A stretch of DNA of 64,000 bases from Cerrena zonata. Its lineage: Eukaryota; Basidiomycota; Agaricomycetes; Polyporales; Cerrenaceae. Shown here piece after piece: positions 1 to 10,783 of the stretch; position 1 is the first letter of the stretch, and every line of letters starts with the position of its first letter. Position numbers and translations under genes: made by a program. Where the stretch lies: the NCBI GenBank assembly GCA_038087015.1, contig JASBNA010000006.1:1178001-1242000 (forward strand), read 5' to 3'. The notes beneath the pieces are model-generated. The model searched no databases. It had not been told where the DNA came from and saw nothing but the letters and a program-made list of their open reading frames with translations.

Positions 1-446
1 TTGACATCACCAGTCCAGCGTGTATTGTACATGGAAATCATACAGACCTGGAGCTCGCATTTTGGAGAGCTCATCACTACAATAGTAGACTTCCATGTCT
101 GGAGACTACCTTCCTCTCCGATTTTTTCTGATCCGGACGCAGTGGAGTTGCGTCATGGTTGATATCTAAATGCAACAAGGGATAAGGAGAGCCTAAAGAA
201 TACCAAATTTCCGTTTAACACCGGGATCATTTGGTCAAAACCGAGGAGTTGTTGTCAAGATCCTGGAAACAAAGTTGATGGCGAAGTGAAAGATGTTTTG
301 AAGGAAGCGTCTGTTGTGTGAGTGAGCGTCTGCTTGCTTACGCGGCGTGCCAACAATTTCACGAGTCTACCTACTGTCTACCTGTACACAGTACACTCAT
401 CTATATTTTGTCTATCTCCTTCACGACCTCAATCTTACGAAACAAA
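1..446. other. Non-coding upstream region of TIM14
   Basis: No reading frame here continues into a recognisable protein. It most likely holds the promoter and 5' leader of TIM14, which starts at 447. Nothing else is supported. Confidence 0.5.
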
Positions 447-817
447 ATGGCAACACCTGTGATTCTAGGTGTCGGAGCGATTGCTGCAGCGATAGCAGGA
501 CGCAGTCTCTTGAGACGAGGTGCTCAGGCAGGTGCCGACCAATGGGTGAAAGGTGGCTTCAAGGCCAGGATGGATCGCAAAGAAGCAGTAGCTATCCTTG
601 GTCTCAAGTGAGCCCAACCCACTATTTCTCACTTATAGTCTCTAACTATGCCATGTTTCCACTTTATAGGGACAGTCCCACAGTACGGAACAAGCTCAAG
701 GATGCACACCGTCATATCATGATAGCAAACCATCCCGATCGAGGAGGGTCGCCGTATCTCGCGAGTAAAATAAATGAGGCAAAGGATTTACTGGAAAAGG
801 AGCTCAAGAAGTCGTAG
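447..817 (+). CDS. TIM14: Mitochondrial import motor J-protein Tim14/Pam18
   Basis: Two exons, 447-607 and 670-817, joined by a 62-base GT-AG intron, encode about 102 residues. Residues about 5-25 form a hydrophobic segment rich in Gly and Ala, followed by a short linker and a C-terminal J domain with the diagnostic HPD motif (NHPDRGG) and the conserved KINEAKD helix. This layout (one membrane anchor plus a degenerate J domain with HPD and no zinc-finger region) is that of Tim14/Pam18 and DNAJC19. In the family it sits in the mitochondrial inner membrane and stimulates the ATPase of mtHsp70 at the TIM23 translocon. The protein is short for the yeast family, which has an N-terminal extension, but matches the usual length in basidiomycetes and animals. 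The start is the first ATG that places the membrane segment at the N-terminus. No frame problems are seen. Confidence 0.93.
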
Positions 818-1252
818 TACATGGTACCCATGTTCACTTTCAGTATCCAAAATTAATACGCTTACACCGCTTACAGGTATCAGCTTGCTCTCCGTTACAC
901 TATTGTACAATGCTATAATTATCGTCACTCATCCTCACTCTCTGATAATACACACATGTCTACAGTCCTGCTTTGGTGCCGCAAATCAACTCTTCACGGG
1001 GGTATCACCTCATTTGCGACTTACACCCTCAAGCTTCGGTCAGAACGGTTAATATTAGAGTCATTAGGTTCCCATCCGAGGTATGAAATTCATTCCATTT
1101 CTATTGAGCAGTGTCTTTCTTTCAGGTCTCCTACGGTCGAAATATCTCACCGGAAACAGTCGACAAATACACCCTCGATCGACTTCCATTTTGGTGCATT
1201 ACTTCGCTGACTAAGCTCCACCTTCTCGACTTTTCACTTCTTGCACTGAACG
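818..1252. other. Intergenic region between TIM14 and EFM4
   Basis: This stretch holds the TIM14 3' end and the EFM4 promoter. It contains only short frames that look like chance. No repeat or RNA gene is seen. Confidence 0.5.
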
Positions 1253-2197
1253 ATGTCAGAAGCTCCCATCGATCCGCCCTCCTCCAAACTCGGGACCAAA
1301 GCCCAGTACGCTCTACCCTTGTATAGCTATAACCAGTACACCTTGGGATTGACATTCTTGCTAGTTGGGATGATGTCTACTCGACTGAAATAGATAACTT
1401 CGAAACGATCGGCGATGAGGGTGAAATTTGGTACGCTCCACCAAATTCCACTCTGGTCATGACTATGAATATGGTCTAGGTTTGGAGAAGATAGCATGGA
1501 GAAAATGGTCGACTGGGTAGTGGACAACATACCCAAAGACCCTAATCCTTCCATCCTCGAAGTGGGCTCAGGAAACGGAGCCCTTCTTTTCGCGTTAGTA
1601 GAAGCAGGGTTTAACCCCGATCGTATATGCGGTGTGGACTACAGCGAGCATGCAGTGTCCCTGGCCAAGGCTATCTCGTCGTCCAAAGATATTGAGGGTG
1701 CAGACCATGTTACGTTCGCCGTTTGTGACTTCTTATCGAACTTCCCCGCTCCTCTGCATGAGGTTCCTGATGCGAGTCAGAGAAATCCTGATGTCTGGGA
1801 TCTAGTCCTGGATAAGGGGACTTTCGATGCTATGGCGTTGATGGAGAAGGACGCGAGTGGGGGTTCACCCTCAGATTCGTATCCCTCAAGGATTGTTCAA
1901 GTTGTTAAACCGGGCGGATACTTCTTGATCGTCTGTGAGTGTAGTCGAGATTCGTCTCTCCATGTGATATTTTCTAACACCTTTTTGTAGCATGTAACTT
2001 CACGGAAGACGAACTACGAAAAAAGTTTGAAGCTGTTGGCCTTGAATTCAAGTGAGTTGCATTCGTTGATAGTGTCGTATTCGTGCGTAACTAATAGCTC
2101 TCTGAATGTTAGTTCGAGAATCGAGTTCCCTAGCTTTTCGTTTGGAGGGAAGAGTGGAAATGTCTACTCCGGTGTGGCGTTTCATAAACCGAACTAA
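1253..2197 (+). CDS. EFM4: Protein-lysine N-methyltransferase Efm4 (elongation factor methyltransferase)
   Basis: Five exons (1253-1305, 1365-1430, 1480-1934, 1991-2051, 2113-2197) give one continuous frame. The N-terminus has the family's LGTK...W start, followed by GDEGEIWFGE. A class I SAM-dependent fold follows: motif I LEVGSGNGALLFAL, the acidic loop of motif II (GVDYSEHAV), motif IV DLVLDKGTFDA and, after the fourth exon junction, SCNFTEDEL. These are the signatures of Efm4 (METTL10 in animals), which methylates a lysine of translation elongation factor eEF1A in the cytosol. The C-terminus, with a beta-strand pattern ending in SGVAFHKPN, is typical. The gene ends only about 100 bases from the end of SGD1 on the opposite strand, so the two transcripts probably overlap in their 3' ends. 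No damage is seen. The start is the ATG just before the conserved N-terminus. Confidence 0.9.
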
Positions 2198-2301
2198 TAC
2201 AATGTCAATGTACATACCTGAACGCAAAAAACCTCCTTCTATAAACTAAAACTAGACATGACGTCATTGAGAGGGAAAATATCCATATCCAAATGCCATA
2301 T

Positions 2302-5300
2302 CTACAAGGTAGGTACAACATCCAACCCAGTCCGTAGAGTATCCAACGCAACCTTACTAGCCCAACTCAAGAACCCAGAATCATCGACCTCCTCAACTTC
2401 ATGCTTGACCACTTCGCCGAAAAAGTACATCAGACCGAGTGAGAGTGCTTGGATCCTAGTGGCTTTGATGAAGATCTCTTCTAGGGCACCTCTGTTGCGT
2501 GTCCTTGGGATGTCCTTTGGGTCGGATGAGATTAATGGGGTAGAAGTTGGGAGCTGATGAAGGTGTGCATCATGAGTTGGACCAAGAATTTGCGGGATTG
2601 GGGTTTGAGGATCGTGAAATCGACAGGCTACAATCGAAGAGCAGTTTAGTTGTTAGTTTCTTCGTGCGTGCAGAGTGGACTTCTGAAACCTCACCTTCAA
2701 TATAGCGAGCGTCACACAGTCCTTGGCGATCCACCACCCATACGCTCTCGCGATATTGCTCATCCTCGTACTCGAGATACTCTTGACATCAAACCCAACG
2801 TCATCTTCCTTGAGGTTCTTGATAATCTCGGCACCTCCGACAGTAACCTCTCCGAGGTCTCGCAGGAAGTCCCATAAGCAGTACTGCAGAGTGAACTTGT
2901 GACTATGCGAGAGACGACAGAGCTGTTGGCCAATTAGGGTGTAGTACGGATTGTATAGCTTTTCCTGTATATATGGGTGAGAATAATAAATCAATATAAT
3001 TGGGGAATAATAATCGAGAGATGGAATATGGAAGAATGTCGGGTTAACCGAAGGATGAATGGTAGACTTACATTCCCGCAGCAGTGAAGGATTACTCGAA
3101 TGATCTCTCGTTGTTGAACTTCTGTCAACTTGAGCTGCGAAAGCCGTTCGCAAGCATGAACGTAATCCTAGAAGACGAAGAAGAAATAAGCATCATCAAT
3201 TCACACCCGCGAACAATGTGTGAGAACGAGCAATCGATCTCCCGAAGACACCCATACGAGAACGATCATTCCAACCAAACGAAAGAGACGTAAAGGGAAA
3301 AGTCTCTCAGATTGTAACGGCATCTGGTGTCACGGAGATCTAGTCCTCCGTTCGACAATCAGACATCAAGAATAGAAGAAAAACATACCTCGCTACTCAT
3401 GAGAACGACGAAGATACTCCGTCGGATATCCGTGTTCATGCCCTGCTTGCGTGCTAGCTTCAACAACCTGTTCTCATCAGGGGCTTCAGCGTCCACCTTG
3501 GCCTGGGTAATATTCGACTGTGCTTGTGCTTGTGAAGCGTCTTGCCAGTCTACAAGAGGATCACCGCCCCATGCGGCACCGACCAACCACCATTTTCCCT
3601 TGGTCTCGGCGGAGTGAAGATCTTGTAATGATACTCGAAGTGGTTCATGTGTTCTGACTGGAAAAAAGATAGCATGAGTATGAGAGGTCGGTTAATAGTT
3701 AGGTGTCTTTGTATTTCGCAAAGGGAATGATAATTTCAGATACGCGGTTCTGTCCTGAAGTCTGATGGGGAGATGATAGGTGGAATGGAAGGGGAAAGAA
3801 CAGAAGAGGAGATACAAGCAGAACATCGGGGAAACGGGAGAGATCTCACCATGGCGCTTCTTGATCAACCCGGTGAGCCATTTCTTCATCCTCTCGACCG
3901 CTTCGCCACCAGCCAATTGACCGGCGGCGGTCTTCTTGATCTTGTTATTCTTGAGATTGGACAATGTTTCTACCATGAAGCGAGTTCGACTACTGAGTGC
4001 ATTCTTATCCTCGGGTAATTTCGAATGCATGATCTCGATAATGTCCTTCAGAGCAGATGGGTCGTCCGTGCGAAGCTGCTGGCCCGAATCTGTGGGTTTT
4101 TGTGAATTCATCAATTCTATTTAGTAGCCGAGACTAACAGATTGAAAGAGGGCACGTACTTCGTGCGACTTTGAGAAGGAGTTCTACTTTGAACTCCGTG
4201 AGGTCGCCGTCTAGAAGTCCTCGGATAATATCATACACTAGAACACATGATATCACTTGGAAGTTGTACAGCTCTGAGAGAAGACAGCCAAGTTGGAAGT
4301 TTCTTTTCCCTGCTGGGGGTCGGGCTCTTGATCGTCGTTTTGGGGTTGGTCAGATATGGTAAGTGTGGTTTGGAGAGATGCGAAATATTTCTCGTAGGAT
4401 GAAACGAGGTTCTGGACGAAATAGGCGGCTGCGCAGGGTAAACAAGTGAGACTTCCAGAACTTTGGGGGTAACTTACCGAACTCGACGCCTATGAGCTTG
4501 TGGAGTGCAGACACGAACGCAGCGTGTAGAACAACGTAGGAATCTAGGAGAATAGAGTGGGCCGAAATGCCGTCGAGTATGAGTGTGGTGATAGTGGAAG
4601 TCACATCTGAATCCAACACATTCAGAAACAAGTCGAGGTGTGTAGAAAAACGAAAATAGATCACCATGTCGCCTATGATTTCTATATATTTCTTCTATGG
4701 CGTCGATTATAGTACCAATGTTTTGTTCGCTCATCCTGAAAAGGAGGTATCAGATCGAGATAAATAATTGACGCAGAGATGAAAATACCTATTCAGTTGA
4801 CCCTTAATCTGTCTGATTAGCTTAAGTTTTGCTTCAGAATCCTCAAAAGTTTCTGCAGGGCGATTCCGAAGATGTGGGGGGATGTATTTCGTGGCTGACA
4901 GAACAGAAACATTAGTTTAGAAAGTTGGTAGTTAATACGTGAGGTAGTTTACCTGGTGCAGAATCAACTAGATCGACAGGGTTGTCTTCTTCAGCATTCG
5001 AGTCCTCGGGAAAGTCTCCTCCTTCGTCAATACCACCCCACTCAGTTTGACCATCATCCGACAACTCCTCGTCCTCCTCGTCCTCACTTGCATCCCCTTC
5101 GGTGTCGGACATGTCATAGTCTTCTTCACCACTCTCTTCGCTCATTTCATCCTCAGCACCATTCTAAGGAGGGATTTAGCAGTGTACTGTCGAAATGGTG
5201 GGGGTACTCACCGGTGCAGTCGAGAAAACAGATGTCTCGAGTTCGTCCAAACCCTGTAATAGTTCTAAGGATTGCATTTTCAGTCAAGATTGAGTCGTAT

Positions 5301-5956
5301 TTTCACGAAACGTACCATCCAGGCCATCCTCGTCCAACCCCTTGCCATACTTTGAAGACTTCTTTCCACCCTTCTTCCATCCTAACTTAGATTCCAAGTA
5401 AGATATATACGCGCTCTCCTCTTCCTCCTGTCGTGACTTGGGTATAAATCCAGGATTCAGTGTTGCTTTTTTTGATAAATACTTGGAGGCCGAGCGAGAG
5501 TCGAGTTTCTCTAGGGTGGTCGACTGACTCGGTCGTTTAACAATCTCTTTCTTTTCGGGTTGTTTGGTGGTAGGAGGGGCTTTTGAGGTACCGGGCGCTC
5601 GTGAAGCCTTTTGAGTGTTCTTCTCAGATGAAGATGGGTCTAACTTCTGTTTCTTCCTGCTCGGAGAATCGATATGCTCGTGCGTTACAGAACGCTTAGT
5701 TCCATGAGTCTGAGCTCCAGTAAAGTACTCCGCTTTCCTTTGTTTCTTGCCTTGACGTTCCTGTTTCCTCGCATCTTTACGAGAGGGCTTCCCTCTTCCG
5801 CGACCGTTGGAATGACCGCCGCCACGCTCCTTCGCTAGAAAGATAGCGTGAGCATCATGTTTCGAAACAACAATCAATGCGTCACGACATACCTTTCGAA
5901 GAGTCTATTTCCTCTAAAAGTGACTGAGGTAGCGCAGGGCCGTTATAAGGCTTCAT
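2302..5956 (-). CDS. SGD1: Nucleolar MIF4G/MA3 protein Sgd1 (NOM1), two frame breaks
   Basis: Thirteen exons on the minus strand: 5956-5893, 5834-5316, 5264-5212, 5163-4953, 4894-4789, 4735-4665, 4606-4478, 4428-4160, 4089-3850, 3657-3389, 3167-3072, 2964-2695, 2627-2302. The product begins MKPYNGPALPQSL and has a basic KERGGGH/KKQRKAE region, a long acidic stretch, KYIPPHLR, a MIF4G domain (about 4735-3850) and a C-terminal MA3 domain (NPYYTLIGQQLCR, 3167-2695). This order is that of Sgd1/NOM1, a nucleolar protein needed for small-subunit rRNA processing that works with the DEAD-box helicase Fal1. Two single-base frame breaks interrupt it: near 4283 (NLAV to LLSELYNFQV) and in the GGGG run at 2537-2540, where the annotated frame meets a TAA at 2532-2534. 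Both downstream frames stay intact and conserved, so sequencing or assembly indels are the likely cause. It is divergent from the coiled-coil gene at 6393. Confidence 0.88.
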
Positions 5957-6392
5957 GTTATTGATGCTAACTTACTGAATCCAACCTAATGGATTAGTAT
6001 GTTTGAGCTAAATGAGGAGGATGGAATGAGACAGAATTATTTCGGTCTGAGCGATCGGAACTTAGAATCGATCGATCGGCGTCGAAGCCACATGGCTAGT
6101 CCCGAACATGCAGGTGTTTCAATTTGGACCATGCTCAACCCTATCCCTCATGTACGTGCAACTTGAACTATAACGATATAACATCGAATAAGAACCCGGA
6201 TACTCTGACTTCGATTTCTTTCATTTATACAGACTTCTCGGACGTAGTCAGTTCGTCGACGTGGTACGTGTTGTGTTGTTCGTGCATGTAATGACTACTG
6301 CTAACCCTCCCTAAACCAATCCAGTTGTACTGCTCTTGTCCTGCAGAATATACTGTGAACTACTGTGGACTATCTCTAAATATACCTCTTCT
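5957..6392. promoter_or_regulatory. Shared divergent promoter of SGD1 and the coiled-coil gene
   Basis: A 436-base gap lies between two divergent starts. A GT-AG pair (about 6264-6324, donor GTACGTG, acceptor CCAG) suggests a 5'-leader intron in the rightward gene. No obvious TATA box is seen for SGD1. This is inferred from position and splice-like signals only. Confidence 0.45.
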
Positions 6393-8508
6393 ATGTCTCT
6401 GCGAGAACCTACCCCGACTCGCCGCATGTCGGCAATACCGAAACCATCAATGGTTCCGAAGCCCTACCAAGTTGAAGAGATGCAAGTCAAGATACGCGAA
6501 CTCGAGGGGACTGTTGACAAGCTCAGAATTGCACTCAACTCGGAGCAAACGCGATCCAAAGACTCAGTACAGAAGATTCATCAAAGTTGGACCAAGGAAC
6601 GCGCAGAGTGGCAAGCGGGCTGTGATGCTATTCAAGTTGCCCATCGTATCAACTTTCTCAAGACAGCAGTCGAAGTTGAGAACCAGAAGATGCTTGTGCT
6701 GAAGGAAAAAGATAACTATCGGATACAACAGATCGCTCGCATTCAACGAGACTTTAACCTTGTCAAGTTCCAAATCCACGAGGTTCAACAGGAAGAACGC
6801 AACGCTCAGTTAGAAGATGAAGTTGAACGACTACAAGAAGCACTGGAAGATGCTAGGTATGGATTTCAAGAGGAACTGGGCTCGTTCAGAGACCGCTGCG
6901 ATATCGTGGAGAAGAAACTGGCTCGGAAGATAGACGAGACCCAGAGTCTCCTCGAGGAGAAATCTCAAATAGAGGCATGTACTGTTCCGGCCTGTCTATC
7001 TCCAATTGTAGCGTTTCTTTATCTCTAATCAGTTTACTTGCTATTAACAGAAAAGTCTGGCCCTTATTCGTGCTGAACATACATCCCTTTTGTCATCTTC
7101 AACCACAAAAGGATCAGATCTTGAACGCGCCAATCTACGCTACGACAGTTTGAAATCTACGCATACAGAACTAGAAACCAAGTTTTCGGAAGTTCAGCAG
7201 ACGAATGCTGACTTACGACGTCAACTCGACAAATGGAGGGATCTCGAGCATCGCGAAGGGGATGAACTATCCGAACTGCGGAAAGTTAGGATTGAACTCA
7301 AAGTTCAAGTGTCTGACTTGGAATCGAAGTTAGAGGAAGCTAGCAGGAAGGCGAAAGAAAGAAAAGAAAAAGTGAAATCGGTTTTCCAGGAACAGGAGGT
7401 AAACATTTTTGTGGTGTGTAATACTGCCGGTGGGCTGAATAAGATATTGTCACAGGATGCATTGGAGGAAGCTTCTGAGTTGACACAAAGGCTAGAAGCG
7501 GAGAACGAGGAGCTGAAGGATCGTCTTAGTAAAGCGGAGAAATTGGTCCAGGATTTGAAAGTGCAAGCGGAAGCTGAGCGATCCAGGGCCGAGGCGGCGT
7601 TGCAAATGGCAAAGGTGAGACGTACCTATCTCCAAGATAATCGGAATCTCACGAAATTTCAGCGACCATCTGGCTCTGGCTCCACAAGTGAACAACGAGG
7701 ATCAACATCGTATCAGGCAGAACCTTCTCAGGACGTGGAGAATGAAGTTGTTGTTTCCCCTCCTCGTCCCAAAGCTAGACCAGCGACCAGCGGTAAAGGC
7801 CGCCGTACAGCTTCTAAGACCCATCCAGCGAGCGATAACGAGGTTGAAGTTCAAGAATCACCTCCAAAGATAACGAAGGGTAAAGGAAAGGCGAAGGTCA
7901 TTGACCTTGTATCTGATGATGGCGTCGCGCCCTCTAAACCCAAACCCCGCGGGAAGAAAGCGCCCCCAAAGAAAAATTCCTCAGCCACCACCAACAATGA
8001 GGAGAATGGAGATGTGCAAGATGTTCCCGCTCCTGTGAAGCGTAAGGGGAAACGAAAGACCGCGAACGACGATAACGATGCTAATGGTACCTCCGACGAA
8101 GACCGTGGAAAGTCAGCTAAGAGCAAAGCCACTGCTTCCGCTAAACCAAAGTCAGCTGGTAAACCGAAAGCCCCCTCGAGGCAGGCTAGTTCTCGGAAAG
8201 ATGAGGAAGTTGAAGAGAAAGATGACGATGGTGAACCGGAGGCCGGTTTGCCCAAGAAAAAGAAACGCAAGATCAATTTATTTCCAGGTGCTCAGGGCAG
8301 CACTTTCCAGTGGTCTGCACTTGATCAGGTGTGTTCTAGTCTTCCACACGATATCTCTAAGGAATTATTGGCTGATTGTGTTTATTAAATGTAGGGAGGC
8401 GATGGTCTAAATATTCCTATTGACCTATCACCAGTCAAAGATCACGACGCTATTCCTCCACGGTCAACTAGTCGAGTGGGTTCAACGATGAGTTGGAACC
8501 GACGGTAA
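6393..8508 (+). CDS. Coiled-coil protein with basic disordered tail and SUMO-interaction-like motif
   Basis: Five exons (6393-6974, 7051-7398, 7456-7614, 7663-8328, 8395-8508), all joined in phase 0, encode about 622 residues. Residues about 30-400 are rich in Glu, Gln, Lys and Leu in heptad-like spacing (for example VEEMQVKIRELEGTVDKL), which predicts a long coiled coil. The rest is Pro/Lys/Ser-rich and disordered, with several basic clusters (KKKKRK) fit for nuclear import and a VIDLVSDD segment that resembles a SUMO-interaction motif. The C-terminus has a compact segment around INLFPGAQ and LNIPIDLSPVK that looks conserved rather than random. The first intron fits best as a GC-AG intron (6975-7050). 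I do not recognise the protein; a chromatin-, kinetochore- or spindle-associated role would be a guess. The start ATG at 6393 follows a likely 5'-leader intron. Confidence 0.8.
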
Positions 8509-9456
8509 TGTAACCCGTAGTATCGTCTTCGAACGAGAGATATGCCAGAATCAAATCTATCGGAAGACCAATACCACTCCCGCGTTCTGACGAGATGAGA
8601 TTGCTCAACTGCCAGGGTTCAGCACATTTTCATCCGATCTACTGCGTGTACCTGGTTAGACCCTTGGGGCTTGGATTTTCCGAGCGTCTTATCTTACTAC
8701 CTCTTCGTTAATCCCGATTTCAGTGGCAAATCCCAGAATCACGGTGCTATACCTTCTTCTCTATCAATCGGGTGCCATCTACTCCCCGATCGTGACTTTG
8801 CCTCGCGTTTCTAATACATTTCTAGCCCGTCGTTGCACAGCGCCTGCGTCTGAGTATCTTATCGATCAGGTTCGCAAATAATGCGAAATCACGAAACACG
8901 TCCTATGACGCGCGTGGCGAGTATCTCCAGATCTCTCTCACCTTTTTTTCCAGATTATCCTGGGCGTGTTCCATCATATTATTATCCCCGTCAAGCGAAT
9001 ACTACGTCTCAGGACTGTATACACATTTGATCACAACGTCCTTATTCAGCCATCCAGCTGCCGACAGCCGATTGGGATACCGTAATGCCCCAAGTTTGTC
9101 AATTGAATTTTCATTTGGACACGGTACGAAAGAACTGACCCGTGACGCCGTGGTTAGCTCACCATTTTGTCGGCTAAAGTGTGGCTGGCTCCGACCGTGC
9201 ATAAAGATTTATGTCATGTCGCGATGCACGCTGCAGGCTATTCACAATCTGAGCAACTCTTGCCAATCAAAGTACGTTCAAAGAAACACGTTGTTTCATC
9301 AGAATACCCGTTCCTCAACGTTGGGTCATACCATTTACGGGAAACTGAAAAACTGTGTATCTCGATGGGTGGCCCTTCGGAAAGCTATAAAGTACGCTCT
9401 TGCCGCACCGGGGTAGAAGTATCCTCCATTCCTTTCCAAAGCCACATTCCTCGACC
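8509..9456. other. Intergenic region upstream of the terpene synthase
   Basis: About 950 bases without a supported gene. Apart from a TATA-like site at 9386-9392 it shows no repeats or coding pattern. Confidence 0.5.
9386..9392 (+). promoter_or_regulatory. TATA-like box of the terpene synthase gene
   Basis: TATAAAG lies about 65-70 bases before the ATG at 9457, a usual spacing for a fungal TATA element. It is inferred from sequence and position only. Confidence 0.45.
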
Positions 9457-10783
9457 ATGGCTCGCCCAACCTTCATCCTCCCTGATCTTGTATCTCACTG
9501 TCCATATCCTTTGCGCATTAATCCTATGTGCGACACCGTCACTCAGAACTCCGAGGAGTGGATTCTGAAGGAGGCCAATTACACCCCAGGAAAGCGGGCG
9601 AAATTCCTAGACACCAAAGCCGGCATCCTCACCGCCTACTGCTACCCCGACGCCGACGACTTCCACCTCCAAGTCTCTTCTGATTATCTGACCTGGTTGT
9701 TCTGCTTCGACGACTGGTCTGATGAATTTGACGAGACAGACGCTTGTTCCTTCGCGGATTGTATCATGGGGTGTCTTCGAGACCCTCACGGATTCCAGAC
9801 GGACAAGACTGCCGGTCGATTGACCAAGAGGTGAGTTCTCTCATCCCCTGATACTGACTCTCCCAAGACCCTGAACGGACACATTTTCTGATCATCTTTA
9901 CGTGACAGTTATTTTAGTCGTTATCTCCAAACAAGCGGCCCTCGTTGCGCCAAACGTTTCATCGACACGATGGATCTGTACCTCAGGTCTGTCGCCCAAC
10001 AGGCCGCTGACAGAGACGATGGCCGTACTCCAGACCTCGAGACCTACATTGGCCTACGCAGAGACACCAGTGCATGTCGCCCGTGCTTCGCGCTGATGGA
10101 GTTTGTTGCCGGTATTGATCTTCCGAACGAGGTCGCCGAGCACCCCCTCATCCGTTCGATGGAAGACGCTACCAACGACTTGGTATCATGGTCAAATGTA
10201 CGTTGACAAGCGCATTTGTAAGATTCTTAACGACCGGTCCTAAACTTCCTCTCTAGGATATATTTTCATTTAACAAGGAACAGTCTCGGGGAGATACGCA
10301 TAACCTCGTCGCGGTCATCATGGAAGAGCGTAAATTGGATTTGCAGGCCTCCATGAACTTTGCTGGCGAACTCTGTCATCAGAGTATCAGCAAATTCGAA
10401 GCCGATCGACGATCCTTGCCTTCTTGGGGTACAGAAATCGATCGAGACGTTCAACTTTACGTTCAGGGCCTCCAAGATTGGATCGTCGGCTCATTGCATT
10501 GGAGCTTTGTTACGAAGCGTTATTTCGGAATGGAAGGTGAGGCCGTCAAGAAGCACCGAACGATACAGTTGCTACCTCGGAAGGACGTCGAGCGTAAAGA
10601 AGCCGCTCTTCAAATGCAAAATCCCGTACGTAATTCGCTTAAAATTAGTTTCATGATCTCGAGACTGATCGATCCGATTTTGGTTAGGTTTCGTACCTTG
10701 TCAACATTCTATTTACCAACCTTGTGGGTTCATTATTGAACATGAAGGGTTGGGTTTCGCTGTGGCGAGTACCGCGAACTTGA
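9457..10783 (+). CDS. Sesquiterpene synthase (class I terpene cyclase)
   Basis: Four exons (9457-9830, 9909-10197, 10257-10625, 10688-10783) give about 375 residues, a normal length for agaric class I terpene synthases. The metal-binding Asp-rich motif is DDWSD near residue 90. The second metal-binding site is the NSE triad NDIFSFNKE, created across the exon 2-3 junction. A C-terminal Arg-Tyr pair (TKRYFG) completes the active site. These residues bind magnesium and the diphosphate of farnesyl diphosphate, so the product is probably a sesquiterpene; which one cannot be read from the sequence. No cytochrome P450, oxidoreductase or other tailoring gene lies beside it, so it appears solitary rather than part of a cluster in this window. 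The last exon assignment is the least certain part. A TATA-like box precedes it. Confidence 0.9.

Noticed and set aside
2258..2557. Plus-strand ORF of 99 codons
   Set aside because: It is antisense to the last exon of SGD1, which has clear homology on the other strand.
4956..5390. Plus-strand His/Pro/Leu-rich ORF
   Set aside because: It is antisense to the acidic exon of SGD1.
7851..8276. Minus-strand ORF of 141 codons
   Set aside because: It is the shadow of the coiled-coil gene's basic exon, with low-complexity composition only.
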